From Endozoicomonas euniceicola (GTDB lineage Bacteria > Pseudomonadota > Gammaproteobacteria > Pseudomonadales > Endozoicomonadaceae), in contig NZ_CP103300.1 in assembly GCF_025562755.1 (NCBI RefSeq), positions 1,308,501 to 1,372,500 of the forward strand: DNA of 64,000 bases, given 5' to 3'. The notes beneath the pieces are model-generated. The model was not told where the DNA came from. It worked only from the letters and a program-made list of their open reading frames with translations, and did no database searches. This document shows positions 27,931 to 37,693 of the stretch, in pieces. The translations under genes and the position numbers were made by a program. The number at the start of each line of letters is the position of its first letter. The first letter of the stretch is position 1.

Positions 27931-27932
27931 AC

Positions 27933-28823
27933 ATGGCAATGGTGCAACCAAGAAACCTGAAATACCGTGTCTGGGCAGCCCGACTGTTTCTGATCGTGTT
28001 CCTGTGCCTGATCATGTTTCCGTTCCTGATGATCATTTCCGTATCATTCCGGTCCGGTAACTTTGCCACAGGCAGCCTGATTCCCAGTAATCCGAGTCTG
28101 GAGCACTGGGCCATGGCCCTGGGTATTCCCTGGGAAGCGGCTGACGGCACTATTATGGAGCCAACCTTTCCGGTACTGACCTGGCTGTGGAACTCCGTGA
28201 AAATCAGCGTTGTGACATCCGCGTTTATTCTGCTGCTGTCCACTACCGGCGCGTATGCCTTTGCCCGCCTGCGCTTCCGCTTCAAGCAGGGGCTGCTGCA
28301 AATGATGATGATTATGCAGATGTTCCCGGCGGTACTGGCACTGGTGGCCTTCCACGCCATCTTCGACAAACTGGGCAACTTTATCCCATGGCTGGGGCTG
28401 AATACCCATGGCGCGCTGACCATCGCTTACCTGGGCGGTGTGACCATGAACATCTGGCTGATCAAAGGTTACTTTGAAAGCATTGATAATGCCCTGGAAG
28501 AGTCCGCCGCCATTGACGGCGCAACCCCCTGGCAGGCCTTCCGCCATATTCTGCTCCCCCTGTCGGTGCCGATTCTGGCGGTGGTGTTTATCCTGGCGTT
28601 TATTGCCACGATTGGTGAATACCCGGTGGCTTCCGTACTGGTGCAGGACATGGATAAACTGACGCTGGCCGTGGGTGCCAACCAGTTCCTGAACCCGCAG
28701 AACTATCTCTGGGGTGACTTTGCCGCTTCTGCGGTACTGACCGGCCTGCCGATCACGATTATCTTTCTGACGGCACAGCGCTACCTGGTCAGCGGACTCA
28801 CCGCAGGCGGCGTTAAAGGTTAA
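27933..28823 (+). CDS. malG: Maltodextrin ABC transporter permease MalG, copy 1
   Basis: The second permease subunit, 296 residues, with six predicted membrane helices. The EAA loop ALEESAAIDGATPWQAFRHI contacts MalK, and the C-terminus GLTAGGVKG reaches the ATPase interface in the family. The ATG is two bases after malF with a GGAG ribosome site inside the malF end, so translation is probably coupled. Confidence 0.96.
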   Translation: MAMVQPRNLKYRVWAARLFLIVFLCLIMFPFLMIISVSFRSGNFATGSLIPSNPSLEHWAMALGIPWEAADGTIMEPTFPVLTWLWNSVKISVVTSAFILLLSTTGAYAFARLRFRFKQGLLQMMMIMQMFPAVLALVAFHAIFDKLGNFIPWLGLNTHGALTIAYLGGVTMNIWLIKGYFESIDNALEESAAIDGATPWQAFRHILLPLSVPILAVVFILAFIATIGEYPVASVLVQDMDKLTLAVGANQFLNPQNYLWGDFAASAVLTGLPITIIFLTAQRYLVSGLTAGGVKG

Positions 28824-28914
28824 ACGACACTTTACAGCGAAAAATTACAGTATGCTGGCTGGGTAAAAACAACTCTCAGCCAGCCAAAACGAGAAGATTA
28901 CGGAATTCAATATC

Positions 28915-30048
28915 ATGGCTGAACTGAAACTGTCAGGACTGGATAAAAGTTACGATGGTGGCAACTCTTACGTTCTGAAAAACATTAACCTGGATATTAA
29001 CGACGGTGAGTTCGTTGCCTTTGTTGGCCCGTCCGGCTGCGGAAAATCAACCCTGCTGCGTATGATTTGTGGTCTGGAAGATATCACCGACGGTAATCTG
29101 GAAATTGACCATGAACGTGTGAACGACATGCCACCCAACGAGCGCCGTGTGGGCATGGTGTTCCAGTCTTATGCCCTGTATCCCCACATGACCGTGGCTG
29201 AAAACATGGCGTTCGGCCTGAAACTGGCGAAAGTCAGCAAGCCTGTTATCGACGAACGGGTTAAAGATGCCGCCCGCATTCTGCAACTGGAGCCTCTGCT
29301 GGATCGTAAGCCCAAAGCCATGTCCGGTGGTCAGCGTCAGCGGGTAGCCATTGGCCGTTCGATTGTTCAGGAGCCAAGGGTTTTCCTGTTCGATGAACCC
29401 CTGTCCAACCTGGACGTTGCCCTGCGGGTACAGATGCGTCAGGAACTGTCCCGCATCCACAGTCGTCTGAAAACCACTGCCGTTTATGTAACCCATGACC
29501 AGGTGGAAGCCATGACCCTGGCTGACAAGATTGTGGTGCTCAGCCCGCTGGCACAGGGCGCAGAAAGCAACCTGGAACAAGTGGGCGCACCACTGGAGCT
29601 GTTCCACCACCCGCGCAACAAGTTTGTTGCGGGCTTTATTGGCTCACCAAAGATGAACTTCTTCCGGGGTGAAATTGTGGAAGCCGGTGCAGAGAAGACC
29701 ATTGTCCGCCTGGAAACCGGCGAACAGATTGTTGCCTGCAATGATACCTCTTCAGCAAAAGCCGGTGACAAAGTCACACTGGGTATTCGCCCTCAGGATG
29801 CACTGGCTGAAGCAGAAGGTGACAATATCATCACCGGCACAATCAAAGCGCTTGAGCGCCTGGGTACAGAATCTTTTGTATATCTGAATCATCCGGCGAT
29901 TGAGGAAGACTTTATTTTAAGAATCGAAGACTCCCGTCGTCGGGAAGAAGGCTCTGAATTCAAAGTCGGCGTACCTGAAGAAAGCTGCCACTTGTTTAAT
30001 GAAAGTGGTCTGGCATTCGCACGCACCAAAGCGCCCCATTACGATTAA
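28915..30048 (+). CDS. malK: Maltodextrin transporter ATPase MalK, copy 1
   Basis: The ABC ATPase driving MalFG, 377 residues. Walker A GPSGCGKST, signature MSGGQRQRVAIGRS, Walker B VFLFDEPLSNLD and the switch His in VYVTHDQVEAM are all present. The C-terminal 140 residues form the regulatory OB-fold region, which in enterics binds MalT and EIIA-Glc. Near-identical organisation to the second copy at 36548. Confidence 0.96.
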   Translation: MAELKLSGLDKSYDGGNSYVLKNINLDINDGEFVAFVGPSGCGKSTLLRMICGLEDITDGNLEIDHERVNDMPPNERRVGMVFQSYALYPHMTVAENMAFGLKLAKVSKPVIDERVKDAARILQLEPLLDRKPKAMSGGQRQRVAIGRSIVQEPRVFLFDEPLSNLDVALRVQMRQELSRIHSRLKTTAVYVTHDQVEAMTLADKIVVLSPLAQGAESNLEQVGAPLELFHHPRNKFVAGFIGSPKMNFFRGEIVEAGAEKTIVRLETGEQIVACNDTSSAKAGDKVTLGIRPQDALAEAEGDNIITGTIKALERLGTESFVYLNHPAIEEDFILRIEDSRRREEGSEFKVGVPEESCHLFNESGLAFARTKAPHYD

Positions 30049-30096
30049 CTGTTAAGTTAATGATAAACACGTTAGTCATTTTGAAATTCTCACTTC

Positions 30097-30128
30097 GTAG
30101 GTTGGGAAGAGCGTAACTCCCAACCTAC
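30097..30128 (+). other. Stem-loop in the malK1-malQ1 gap
   Basis: GTAGGTTGGGA pairs perfectly with TCCCAACCTAC (11 bp, ten-base loop), about 50 bases after malK1. There is no T-run. It may trim or stabilise mRNA between transporter and enzyme genes. Confidence 0.5.
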
Positions 30129-30157
30129 AGGCTACAACTACCTGAAATTAAGTTACC

Positions 30158-32338
30158 ATGTCAGATCACCAGTTGATTAATCAGCTCGCCGGGCTGTGCG
30201 GTATTTCCAGTGAATACCTGGATGCCGATGGATTGCCGGTTACTATTACCCCTGAAAATAAAATCCCGCCCTTACAGGCCATGGGCTTTGATTCAGGCAG
30301 TAAGCAGTCCATTAAAAAAGCCATTGAACAGAAACTCAGCGAGAAGTGGCAGCAAACGATTCCTGCTGTTGCCGTACTGCACCAGGACAAGCCTTTTGCC
30401 ATCGATATTCGCCTGTCTGAAAAAAAGCTGCCTGAACAGTTTAAAATTACCGTTACCCTGGAATACGGCGAAGTTCGTATTTTCCGGCGTGAACTGAACG
30501 ACCTAACGATTATTGAAAAGGGCAAAACCGGCAAAGACCCTAAGGTCTGCCTGTCACTGCCCCTGCCTGCTGACCTGCCTCTGGGCTATCACCAGCTGGA
30601 AGTTGAAGGTATCGGTTCAACCTGTTCTTTAATCGTGGCTCCGGAAACCTGCTATGAACCGGAAGCCCTGATAAAGGGTGGAAAAATCTGGGGTTCTGGT
30701 ATCCAGTTGTATTCTGTTCGCTCCAAAAACAACTGGGGCATGGGCGACTACCGGGACCTGAACGATATGGTCAGCCAGCTGGCCGATAACGGTGCTGACT
30801 TTGTAGGTCTGAACCCGGTGCATGCCCTGTACGCCGACAACCCACTGCACTGCTCACCTTATAGCCCATCCAGCCGTACTTACAGCAACGTGCTTTACAT
30901 CAACCCTGAACAGGTGCCTGAGTTTAGCGAGTGTGAAGTGGCACGACAGCGCTTTGCTGAAGAAGACTTCCAAAGTCGTCTGTCCGAAGCACAACAGCAG
31001 GATTACGTTGATTATGAAACCGTCGCTTCCCTGAAGTTTGAAATACTGGAAAAGCTATACGACTTCTTCTGCAAGGTACATCTGAAACAGAACACGGATC
31101 GTGCTGCTGCATTCATTGATTACTGTAACGAGAACGGTGAGAGCCTCCGTCAGTTTGCGACGTTTGACGCACTGTTTGAACACTTCCGCAAACAAGACCC
31201 GATGAACTGGGGCTGGCCTTGCTGGCCTCAGGCTTACCAGACGCCAGACACGAAAGAAGTGAAAGCGTTTGTTAAAAAGAATGAAAAGCGAATTCGTTAC
31301 TTTGAATTCCTGCAATGGCTGGCCAGTGAACAGTTTGCTGTCGCCCAGAAAACCGCTACGGACAAAGGCATGATGGTGGGCGTCTACCGCGATCTGGCCG
31401 TCGGCGTTGATCGTGGTGGCGCGGATACCTGGAGCAACCCGAGCCTGTACTGTCTGGATGCCAGCACCGGCGCGCCACCCGATGCCCTTGGGCCACAGGG
31501 TCAGAACTGGGGGCTGCCGCCGTTTAATCCGATGGTTCTGCAAGAACAGAAGTACGAGCCATTTATCCGCATGATTCGCAATAACATGCGCGACTGTGGC
31601 GCACTGCGTATTGACCATGCCATGGGGCTGTTCCGTCTGTGGTGGTGCCCGAACGGCAAGAGCGCCGCTTATGGCGCTTATGTTCACTATCCTCTGCAGG
31701 ACCTGCTGGGCATTATAAAACTGGAAAGCCGTCGTCTGAATTGTCTGGTGTTTGGTGAGGACCTGGGTACCGTTCCAAAGGAAATCGAAGCAGCCCTGCC
31801 ACCAGCGCGCCTCTATTCAAGCCTTAATGGTATTCACCTGCAGGAAGGCGACCGCTATCCAATGCCCGACACGTACAAACCCCGGGCCATGGCAAACCTG
31901 ACCTGTCACGATACACCGCCACTGAAAGGATGGTGGGAAGAGAAGGACCTTGACGTTGCGAACGGTCTGGGCATCTTTGATGATGAGCGTACCCATAAAG
32001 AACGCATCGACCGGGAATACACCCGCAAAGCCGTTGTGAATACGCTGGCAATGATCGGTGAGCTGCCTTATGGCATTAACCCTCACGCAGAGAATAGCCC
32101 GGCCTTCAGTCGTGAGTTGATGGAGCGCTTTACCTACTATCTGGCACTGGCCAGCTCCCAGATCACCAATGTACAGCTGGAAGACTGCATGATGATCAAC
32201 ACGTCGGTTAATGTCCCCGGCACCAGCACCGAGTACCCGAACTGGCGTCGTCGTTTAACGGAGAACCTTGACGAGTTTTTTGCTAAAGAAGACAACCGTC
32301 GTTTCTTCCATAACATTTCCCAGTGTCGTAAGGCGTAA
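30158..32338 (+). CDS. malQ: 4-alpha-glucanotransferase (amylomaltase), copy 1
   Basis: MalQ moves glucan chains between maltodextrins, giving longer chains for the phosphorylase (GH77). 726 residues. The nucleophile Asp is in ALRIDHAMGL, the acid/base Glu in FGEDLGTVP and the third Asp in TCHDTPPLKGWW. An N-terminal domain of about 160 residues precedes the barrel, as in E. coli MalQ. It is last in operon 1, and a hairpin at 32360 follows. Confidence 0.95.
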   Translation: MSDHQLINQLAGLCGISSEYLDADGLPVTITPENKIPPLQAMGFDSGSKQSIKKAIEQKLSEKWQQTIPAVAVLHQDKPFAIDIRLSEKKLPEQFKITVTLEYGEVRIFRRELNDLTIIEKGKTGKDPKVCLSLPLPADLPLGYHQLEVEGIGSTCSLIVAPETCYEPEALIKGGKIWGSGIQLYSVRSKNNWGMGDYRDLNDMVSQLADNGADFVGLNPVHALYADNPLHCSPYSPSSRTYSNVLYINPEQVPEFSECEVARQRFAEEDFQSRLSEAQQQDYVDYETVASLKFEILEKLYDFFCKVHLKQNTDRAAAFIDYCNENGESLRQFATFDALFEHFRKQDPMNWGWPCWPQAYQTPDTKEVKAFVKKNEKRIRYFEFLQWLASEQFAVAQKTATDKGMMVGVYRDLAVGVDRGGADTWSNPSLYCLDASTGAPPDALGPQGQNWGLPPFNPMVLQEQKYEPFIRMIRNNMRDCGALRIDHAMGLFRLWWCPNGKSAAYGAYVHYPLQDLLGIIKLESRRLNCLVFGEDLGTVPKEIEAALPPARLYSSLNGIHLQEGDRYPMPDTYKPRAMANLTCHDTPPLKGWWEEKDLDVANGLGIFDDERTHKERIDREYTRKAVVNTLAMIGELPYGINPHAENSPAFSRELMERFTYYLALASSQITNVQLEDCMMINTSVNVPGTSTEYPNWRRRLTENLDEFFAKEDNRRFFHNISQCRKA

Positions 32339-32359
32339 AAACTTACACAAAAAGAACCA

Positions 32360-32397
32360 GATACCCTGTGCCAAAAGTCGCGCAGGGTATCATTTTA
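32360..32397 (+). terminator. Probable terminator after mal operon 1
   Basis: GATACCCTG and CAGGGTATC form a 9-bp stem, then ATTTT. The T-run is short, so efficiency may be partial and read-through into operon 2 is possible. Confidence 0.55.
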
Positions 32398-32695
32398 AAA
32401 ACGTCCGCAATCCAGCAATGGAATAAACGACTGTATTTTTTATAACACCCGGCCTTCCCTGGAAACCATAAAACAAATTTTCCAGCCGATATCTCCAGTA
32501 CTTTTCCCACAAGAAACTATATTTGTAAAGGTTTACAACAGTCCCTGACCCAAATCCCCTTAAATCCTGTTTCTGGTCTGAGGTTCGCTCTCTGAGTCAT
32601 AGCACTATCTGGCCGTTACGAGCTTTCGGTAATCTGACGGCTGTATCAGAGAATACGCTGGAAAAAGGGCGCATTATTGTCTGGAGTTTTGACAG
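32398..32695 (+). promoter_or_regulatory. Promoter region of mal operon 2
   Basis: About 300 bases without a gene between the operon-1 terminator and malE2. It holds the strongest operator-like palindrome of the window at 32523-32538. I did not find a confident -35/-10 pair. The malE2 ribosome site GGAG is about 10 bases before its ATG. Confidence 0.45.
32523..32538. promoter_or_regulatory. LacI-type operator palindrome upstream of malE2
   Basis: TTGTAAAGGTTTACAA is a 16-base inverted repeat, perfect outside the central GG pair, about 160 bases before malE2. It is the best match to the pattern shared with malE1, lamB1 and glgP. Confidence 0.65.
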
Positions 32696-33946
32696 ATGAT
32701 CAAACAACTTGCCAACACAGTGACTAAAACACTCGCCAGCCCAATGGCCGTTGCGGCTCTTGCCAGGAAAACTCTCACCGCCGCAACGATAGCTGTGAGC
32801 ATGACAATAGGGGCGTCGACAGCCCAGGCTTTCAGTGACGATGAGCTGGTTCTGTGGGTTGGGGGCGATAAGGCATACAAGGGTATACGGGAAATAGGCA
32901 AAATCTTTGAAGAAGATACCGGCATCAAGGTCAAAGTAGAAATCCCGGAAAACCTGACCGACCGTTTCCAGCAGTCAGCGGCATCGGGCAGTGGGCCAGA
33001 CATTCTGTTCTGGGCTCACGACCGCTTTGGCGAGTGGGCGCAAAGCGGCCTTTTAGCTCCGCTCAAGCCATCCTCCCCTTTTAAGCGAGAAGTCGCTGAC
33101 CTTGGCTGGGATGCCGTATCGGTAAACAATAAAGTCTATGGTTACCCCATTTCAATGGAAGCCATCAGCCTGATCTACAACAAGAAAATACTGTCCGAGC
33201 CACCAAAAGCCTATGAAGAAATGTTTACCCTGGACACCCGGTTGAAAAAGGCCAACAAGGACATGACCACTATTATGTGGGATCAGGTACAACCGTATTT
33301 CACCATGCCCATGCTGGCAGCCGATGGGGGTTATGTCTTCAAGAAAACCGCAACGGGTTACGATGTCAAAAACACGGGCGTTAATAATAAAGGTGCCATG
33401 GCCGGGGCAAAGATGCTGACCGACCTGATTGATAAAAAGGTTCTGCCCAAGGGGGTTGATTACGGTGTTATGGAGTCCACTTTTAACAAGGGCAAAAGTG
33501 CCATGATGATCAGCGGCCCCTGGTCCTGGGCCAACCTGGAAAAAAGTGGTATCGATTATGGGGTCGCGCCCCTGCCCAGCATCAACGGCCAGCGTTCAAA
33601 AGCCTTTGTCGGTGTCTGGAGTGCTGCCCTGAATAACGCCAGTCCAAATAAGGCGCTGGCTAAAGAGTTTCTGGAAAACTACCTGCTGATTGACGACGGA
33701 CTGCGTACGATGAATAAAGATGTGCCACTCGGTGCCGTTGCCAACAAATCCTATATGAAAGAGCTGCAAAAAGACCCTCGCATCAGCGCCACTTACGATA
33801 ACGCCATGAACGGGATGATAATGCCTAACGTTCCCGAGATGGGCAAATTCTGGTCTGCCATGGAAGCTGCGTTGAAGAACATCACCAGCGGACGCCAGGG
33901 CTATAAAGAAGCACTGAATGACGCAGCCAAACGTATCGTCGACTAA
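32696..33946 (+). CDS. malE: Maltose/maltodextrin-binding protein, copy 2
   Basis: A 416-residue MalE paralogue. The signal region is longer than in copy 1 (cleavage likely after STAQA, before FSDDELVLWVGGDKAYKG). The cleft segments PDILFWAHDRFGEWAQSGLL and GYPISMEAISLIYNKK are kept. It heads a second complete malEFGKQ operon. The paralogues appear to differ by many conservative changes, suggesting divergence after duplication and perhaps different chain-length preference. Confidence 0.96.
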   Translation: MIKQLANTVTKTLASPMAVAALARKTLTAATIAVSMTIGASTAQAFSDDELVLWVGGDKAYKGIREIGKIFEEDTGIKVKVEIPENLTDRFQQSAASGSGPDILFWAHDRFGEWAQSGLLAPLKPSSPFKREVADLGWDAVSVNNKVYGYPISMEAISLIYNKKILSEPPKAYEEMFTLDTRLKKANKDMTTIMWDQVQPYFTMPMLAADGGYVFKKTATGYDVKNTGVNNKGAMAGAKMLTDLIDKKVLPKGVDYGVMESTFNKGKSAMMISGPWSWANLEKSGIDYGVAPLPSINGQRSKAFVGVWSAALNNASPNKALAKEFLENYLLIDDGLRTMNKDVPLGAVANKSYMKELQKDPRISATYDNAMNGMIMPNVPEMGKFWSAMEAALKNITSGRQGYKEALNDAAKRIVD

Positions 33947-34047
33947 TCTACTGTCCAGTGAGTCTGTTCAGTCTCACTTATAAGACTACTGTCGTTGTTT
34001 TGGGCAGTCAGAACAACGACACCCCAGAGTTCAGGAGGCTTGCCGTT

Positions 34048-35589
34048 ATGGAGGCTATCAGCTCTGCCGGAAATAAGTCCGGCAACCCTGGCAGATGGGT
34101 CGCATTGGGGCTGCTTGCCGCTATAGACCTGACCCTGCTGTATGGTGTCACCATCATGTATGCCAACGGTGAAACGGCTTTTGCCTTGCTGGTGCTACTG
34201 ATTATTACCACCGGCACCTGGGTCTTTATCAGCCATAAGGGCTATTCTTACCGCTATGTTTATCCGGCGTTGCTGGGCGTTTCGGTCTTTATTGTCTTTC
34301 CCCTGCTTTATACGGTGAATGTCGCTTTCACCAATTACAGTTCAAGCAATCTTCTCCCCCTTGAGCGGGTAAAAGCCATTCACAGGGCACAAACTTACAA
34401 AACGCCCGGAGAGTCTTATAGCTTCAAAGTCTGGCAGCAGGGCGAAAACTATCAGTTGCTGTTCATCAGCAACAGAGACACCGATAAACATCTTCTTAGC
34501 ACGCCCTTCGGTGAATTAACCGAGCCGACAGAAGTGACAGCCCGGCTATCGTCTGCACTGCCTGACGGCAAGGAACTGGCTTTTCGCGACACCATCAAGA
34601 TTCGTCATATCCTGAAACTGATCACCATCGTTTTGCCAGACGGTGGTTCGTTATCAATGGCCAGTCTGCGAGAGTTTGGCCCTCAGGCCAGAATATACGA
34701 CGAGGGCCCTAATGATACACTGATCGACAGTCGCAACGGTGGCATTCTCACCCCGGACATGACCACCGGCTACTATGTTGACAATAGCGGCGAACAGATT
34801 GGTCCGGGCTTTACGGTATTCAACGGCTGGAACAACTTTATCAGGGTTATCGCAGACCCTGGCATTCAGGGACCGTTTCTGCAGATATTTACCTGGACCC
34901 TGACTTTTTCAGCACTCAGTGTTCTGTTCACCCTGATTATTGGCCTGCTGATGGCCTGCCTTGTGCAGTGGGAACCGCTCGGGGGCAATGGCGTCTATCG
35001 CCTGCTGCTGATTCTGCCTTACGCTGTCCCTGCATTTATCTCTATCCTGATTTTCCGGGGTCTGTTTAACCAGAACTTTGGTGAGATCAACATGCTGCTG
35101 AACATGCTGTTCGGCATTCAGCCAGAGTGGTTCAGCAATGGTTTCCTTGCCAAGACAATGGTGCTGATCGTTAATACCTGGCTGGGTTATCCCTATATGA
35201 TGATCCTTTGTATCGGGTTGCTGAAGTCCATTCCTGACGACCTCTATGAAGCATCGGCCATTGACGGGGCCACTCCGATACAAAACCTGTTCAAAATCAC
35301 CCTTCCGCTGATCATCAAACCATTAATTCCACTGCTGATTGCCAGCTTTGCTTTCAACTTTAACAACCTGGTGCTGATCGCCCTGCTGACCGACGGCGCG
35401 CCCAATATCATTGGTGCCACCACACCAGCGGGGGCCACGGACCTTTTGGTCAGTTATACCTTCCGTATCGCCTTTGGTCAGTACGGGCAGGATTACGGTC
35501 TGGCATCAGCCATTGCCAGCTTTATCTTCCTGATGGTCGGGGTTATCGCCTGGATCAACCTCAAAGCCACAAGACGGTTCACTGGGTAA
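34048..35589 (+). CDS. malF: Maltodextrin ABC transporter permease MalF, copy 2
   Basis: About 513 residues from ATG 34048, with AGGAGG 9 bases upstream. A GTG at 33958 extends the frame by 30 residues without family similarity and is rejected. It has the same architecture as copy 1: N-terminal helices, a large periplasmic loop that differs most between copies, and the EAA loop LYEASAIDGATPIQNLFKIT. The divergent loop is what touches MalE, so MalE/MalF pairs may be matched within each operon. Confidence 0.95.
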   Translation: MEAISSAGNKSGNPGRWVALGLLAAIDLTLLYGVTIMYANGETAFALLVLLIITTGTWVFISHKGYSYRYVYPALLGVSVFIVFPLLYTVNVAFTNYSSSNLLPLERVKAIHRAQTYKTPGESYSFKVWQQGENYQLLFISNRDTDKHLLSTPFGELTEPTEVTARLSSALPDGKELAFRDTIKIRHILKLITIVLPDGGSLSMASLREFGPQARIYDEGPNDTLIDSRNGGILTPDMTTGYYVDNSGEQIGPGFTVFNGWNNFIRVIADPGIQGPFLQIFTWTLTFSALSVLFTLIIGLLMACLVQWEPLGGNGVYRLLLILPYAVPAFISILIFRGLFNQNFGEINMLLNMLFGIQPEWFSNGFLAKTMVLIVNTWLGYPYMMILCIGLLKSIPDDLYEASAIDGATPIQNLFKITLPLIIKPLIPLLIASFAFNFNNLVLIALLTDGAPNIIGATTPAGATDLLVSYTFRIAFGQYGQDYGLASAIASFIFLMVGVIAWINLKATRRFTG

Positions 35590-35607
35590 GGAAAGTAGGT
35601 AAAAAGC

Positions 35608-36495
35608 ATGATTGTTCAACCAAGAAACCTGAAGTACCGGGTATGGGTCACAAGAGTCTTTATGATTCTTTTCCTGTGCCTGATTATGTTCCCGTTCCTG
35701 ATGATTATCTCCGTCTCATTCCGGTCCGGCAACTTTGCCACGGGCGACCTGATTCCGAGCAACCCCAGTCTTGAGCACTGGTATCTGGCGTTTGGTATTC
35801 CATGGGAAAACGCGGATGGTTCCGTCACTCCCCCCCCTTTTCCGGTGCTGTTATGGTTGTGGAACTCTATTAAAGTGTCGTTTGTTTCGACCGTACTGAT
35901 TCTTCTGCTATCCACCACCGGAGCCTATGCCTTTGCCCGGCTACGCTTCAAATTTAAAGAGCATATGCTGACTGCCATGATGATTCTGCAAATGTTTCCG
36001 GCGGTACTGGCACTGGTGGCGATTTACTCGCTGTTTGACAAGCTGGGAAATTATATTCCCTGGCTGGGGCTGGACAGCCTTGGGTCAGTCACTGTCGCCT
36101 ACCTTGGCGGGTTGGCACTGCATATCTGGCTGATTAAAGGCTATTTCGAAACCATCGACCAATCCCTTGAAGAGGCAGCCGCCATTGACGGAGCAACGCC
36201 CTGGCAGGCATTCCGGTATGTACTCCTGCCCTTGTCCGTTCCCATACTGGCCGTCGTCTTTATTCTTGCCTTTATCACCAGCATTGCTGAATACCCTGTG
36301 GCGTCTGTACTGCTGCAAAGTATGGACAACCTGACCCTGGCCGTTGGCTCCAGACAGTATCTGAATCCCCAGAACTATCTCTGGGGTGACTTTGCGGCAG
36401 CAGCGGTGTTATCCGGCTTGCCGATATCGATCATCTTCCTGCTCTGTCAGCGCTGGATTGTTGGAGGGCTTACAGCAGGTGGTGTGAAAGGTTAA
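35608..36495 (+). CDS. malG: Maltodextrin ABC transporter permease MalG, copy 2
   Basis: 295 residues, very close to copy 1 in the membrane core (LCLIMFPFLMIISVSFRSGN) and in the EAA loop SLEEAAAIDGATPWQAFRYV. It follows malF2 by 18 bases. The C-terminus GLTAGGVKG is identical in both copies. Confidence 0.95.
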   Translation: MIVQPRNLKYRVWVTRVFMILFLCLIMFPFLMIISVSFRSGNFATGDLIPSNPSLEHWYLAFGIPWENADGSVTPPPFPVLLWLWNSIKVSFVSTVLILLLSTTGAYAFARLRFKFKEHMLTAMMILQMFPAVLALVAIYSLFDKLGNYIPWLGLDSLGSVTVAYLGGLALHIWLIKGYFETIDQSLEEAAAIDGATPWQAFRYVLLPLSVPILAVVFILAFITSIAEYPVASVLLQSMDNLTLAVGSRQYLNPQNYLWGDFAAAAVLSGLPISIIFLLCQRWIVGGLTAGGVKG

Positions 36496-36547
36496 ACCGT
36501 CCCTGACACAGGTAATCAGTAACCGGTAACCGTTAGCGGAAACAGAC

Positions 36548-37681
36548 ATGGCAGAAGTAAAACTTGTTAATATTTCCAAGAGCTACGATCAGGGTAAAAC
36601 CTGGGTGATCAAAGACGTCAATCTTAATATAACCAATGGGCAGTTCATCGCTTTTGTGGGGCCTTCCGGCTGTGGCAAATCCACCCTGCTCAGGATGGTT
36701 TGCGGGTTAGAAGAGATCAGTGCCGGTGAAATGTTTATTGCCGGGGAGCGTGTTAATGAAATGCCACCTAATGAACGACGGGTAGGCATGGTATTCCAGT
36801 CTTACGCGCTTTACCCTCACATGAGCGTTGAAGAAAACATGGCATTCGGGCTGAAGCTGGTAAAAGCCGATAAAGCCCTGATCAACGAACGCGTACAGGA
36901 AGCCGCTAAAATTCTGCAACTGGAAGCTTTACTGGAACGCAAGCCTAAAGCCATGTCAGGTGGTCAACGACAGCGGGTTGCCATTGGCCGGTCTATTGTT
37001 CAGCACCCGCGGGTATTCCTGTTTGATGAGCCACTGTCCAATCTGGACGTTGCCCTCAGGGTGCAAATGCGGCAGGAACTGTCCCGGTTACATACCCGGC
37101 TGAAGACAACGTCCATCTATGTCACCCACGATCAGGTGGAAGCCATGACACTGGCAGACCAGATCGTGGTGCTGAGTCCCTTGCAGCCAGGCGCCAAAAC
37201 CAACCTTGAGCAGGTGGGTAAGCCACTGGAGCTATACCACCATCCCGCCAACATGTTTGTGGCAGGCTTTATTGGTTCGCCTAAAATGAACTTTTTCGAT
37301 GGCTTTATCGAAAAAGTCGGTAAAAAACAGACCATCATCAAACTCACCACCGGAGAAATACTCCAGGCCAATGCCAATACAGAAAAGGCGAAAGCCGGAG
37401 ACCGTGTGGTTCTGGGTATTCGCCCGGAAGATGCCCTGGCAGAAACCGATGAAGGCAACGCCGTGGAAGGTAAAGTAGAGGCTCTGGAACGGCTGGGTGC
37501 TGAGTCATTTATCTATATGACCCATGACACTATTCGGGAACACTTCATTGTGCGCGTAGAAGATTCCCGCCACAGGTCAGAAGGAACCAAAATGAAAATA
37601 GAGCTTCCTGTGCATTTTTGTCATCTGTTTGATGCGGATGGCAAAGCCTTCCGTCGTACTCAAGCCCCGGAAGTCGATTAG
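36548..37681 (+). CDS. malK: Maltodextrin transporter ATPase MalK, copy 2
   Basis: 377 residues, the same length as copy 1. Walker A GPSGCGKST, signature MSGGQRQRVAIGRS, Walker B VFLFDEPLSNLD and the His switch in IYVTHDQVEAM are intact. Differences concentrate in the C-terminal regulatory domain. It overlaps no neighbour and malQ2 starts 12 bases after it. Confidence 0.95.
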   Translation: MAEVKLVNISKSYDQGKTWVIKDVNLNITNGQFIAFVGPSGCGKSTLLRMVCGLEEISAGEMFIAGERVNEMPPNERRVGMVFQSYALYPHMSVEENMAFGLKLVKADKALINERVQEAAKILQLEALLERKPKAMSGGQRQRVAIGRSIVQHPRVFLFDEPLSNLDVALRVQMRQELSRLHTRLKTTSIYVTHDQVEAMTLADQIVVLSPLQPGAKTNLEQVGKPLELYHHPANMFVAGFIGSPKMNFFDGFIEKVGKKQTIIKLTTGEILQANANTEKAKAGDRVVLGIRPEDALAETDEGNAVEGKVEALERLGAESFIYMTHDTIREHFIVRVEDSRHRSEGTKMKIELPVHFCHLFDADGKAFRRTQAPEVD

Positions 37682-37693
37682 GAAGGAGCAAAT

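Noticed and set aside
33958..34047. GTG extension of malF2
   Set aside because: It is absent from copy 1, and ATG 34048 has AGGAGG upstream.
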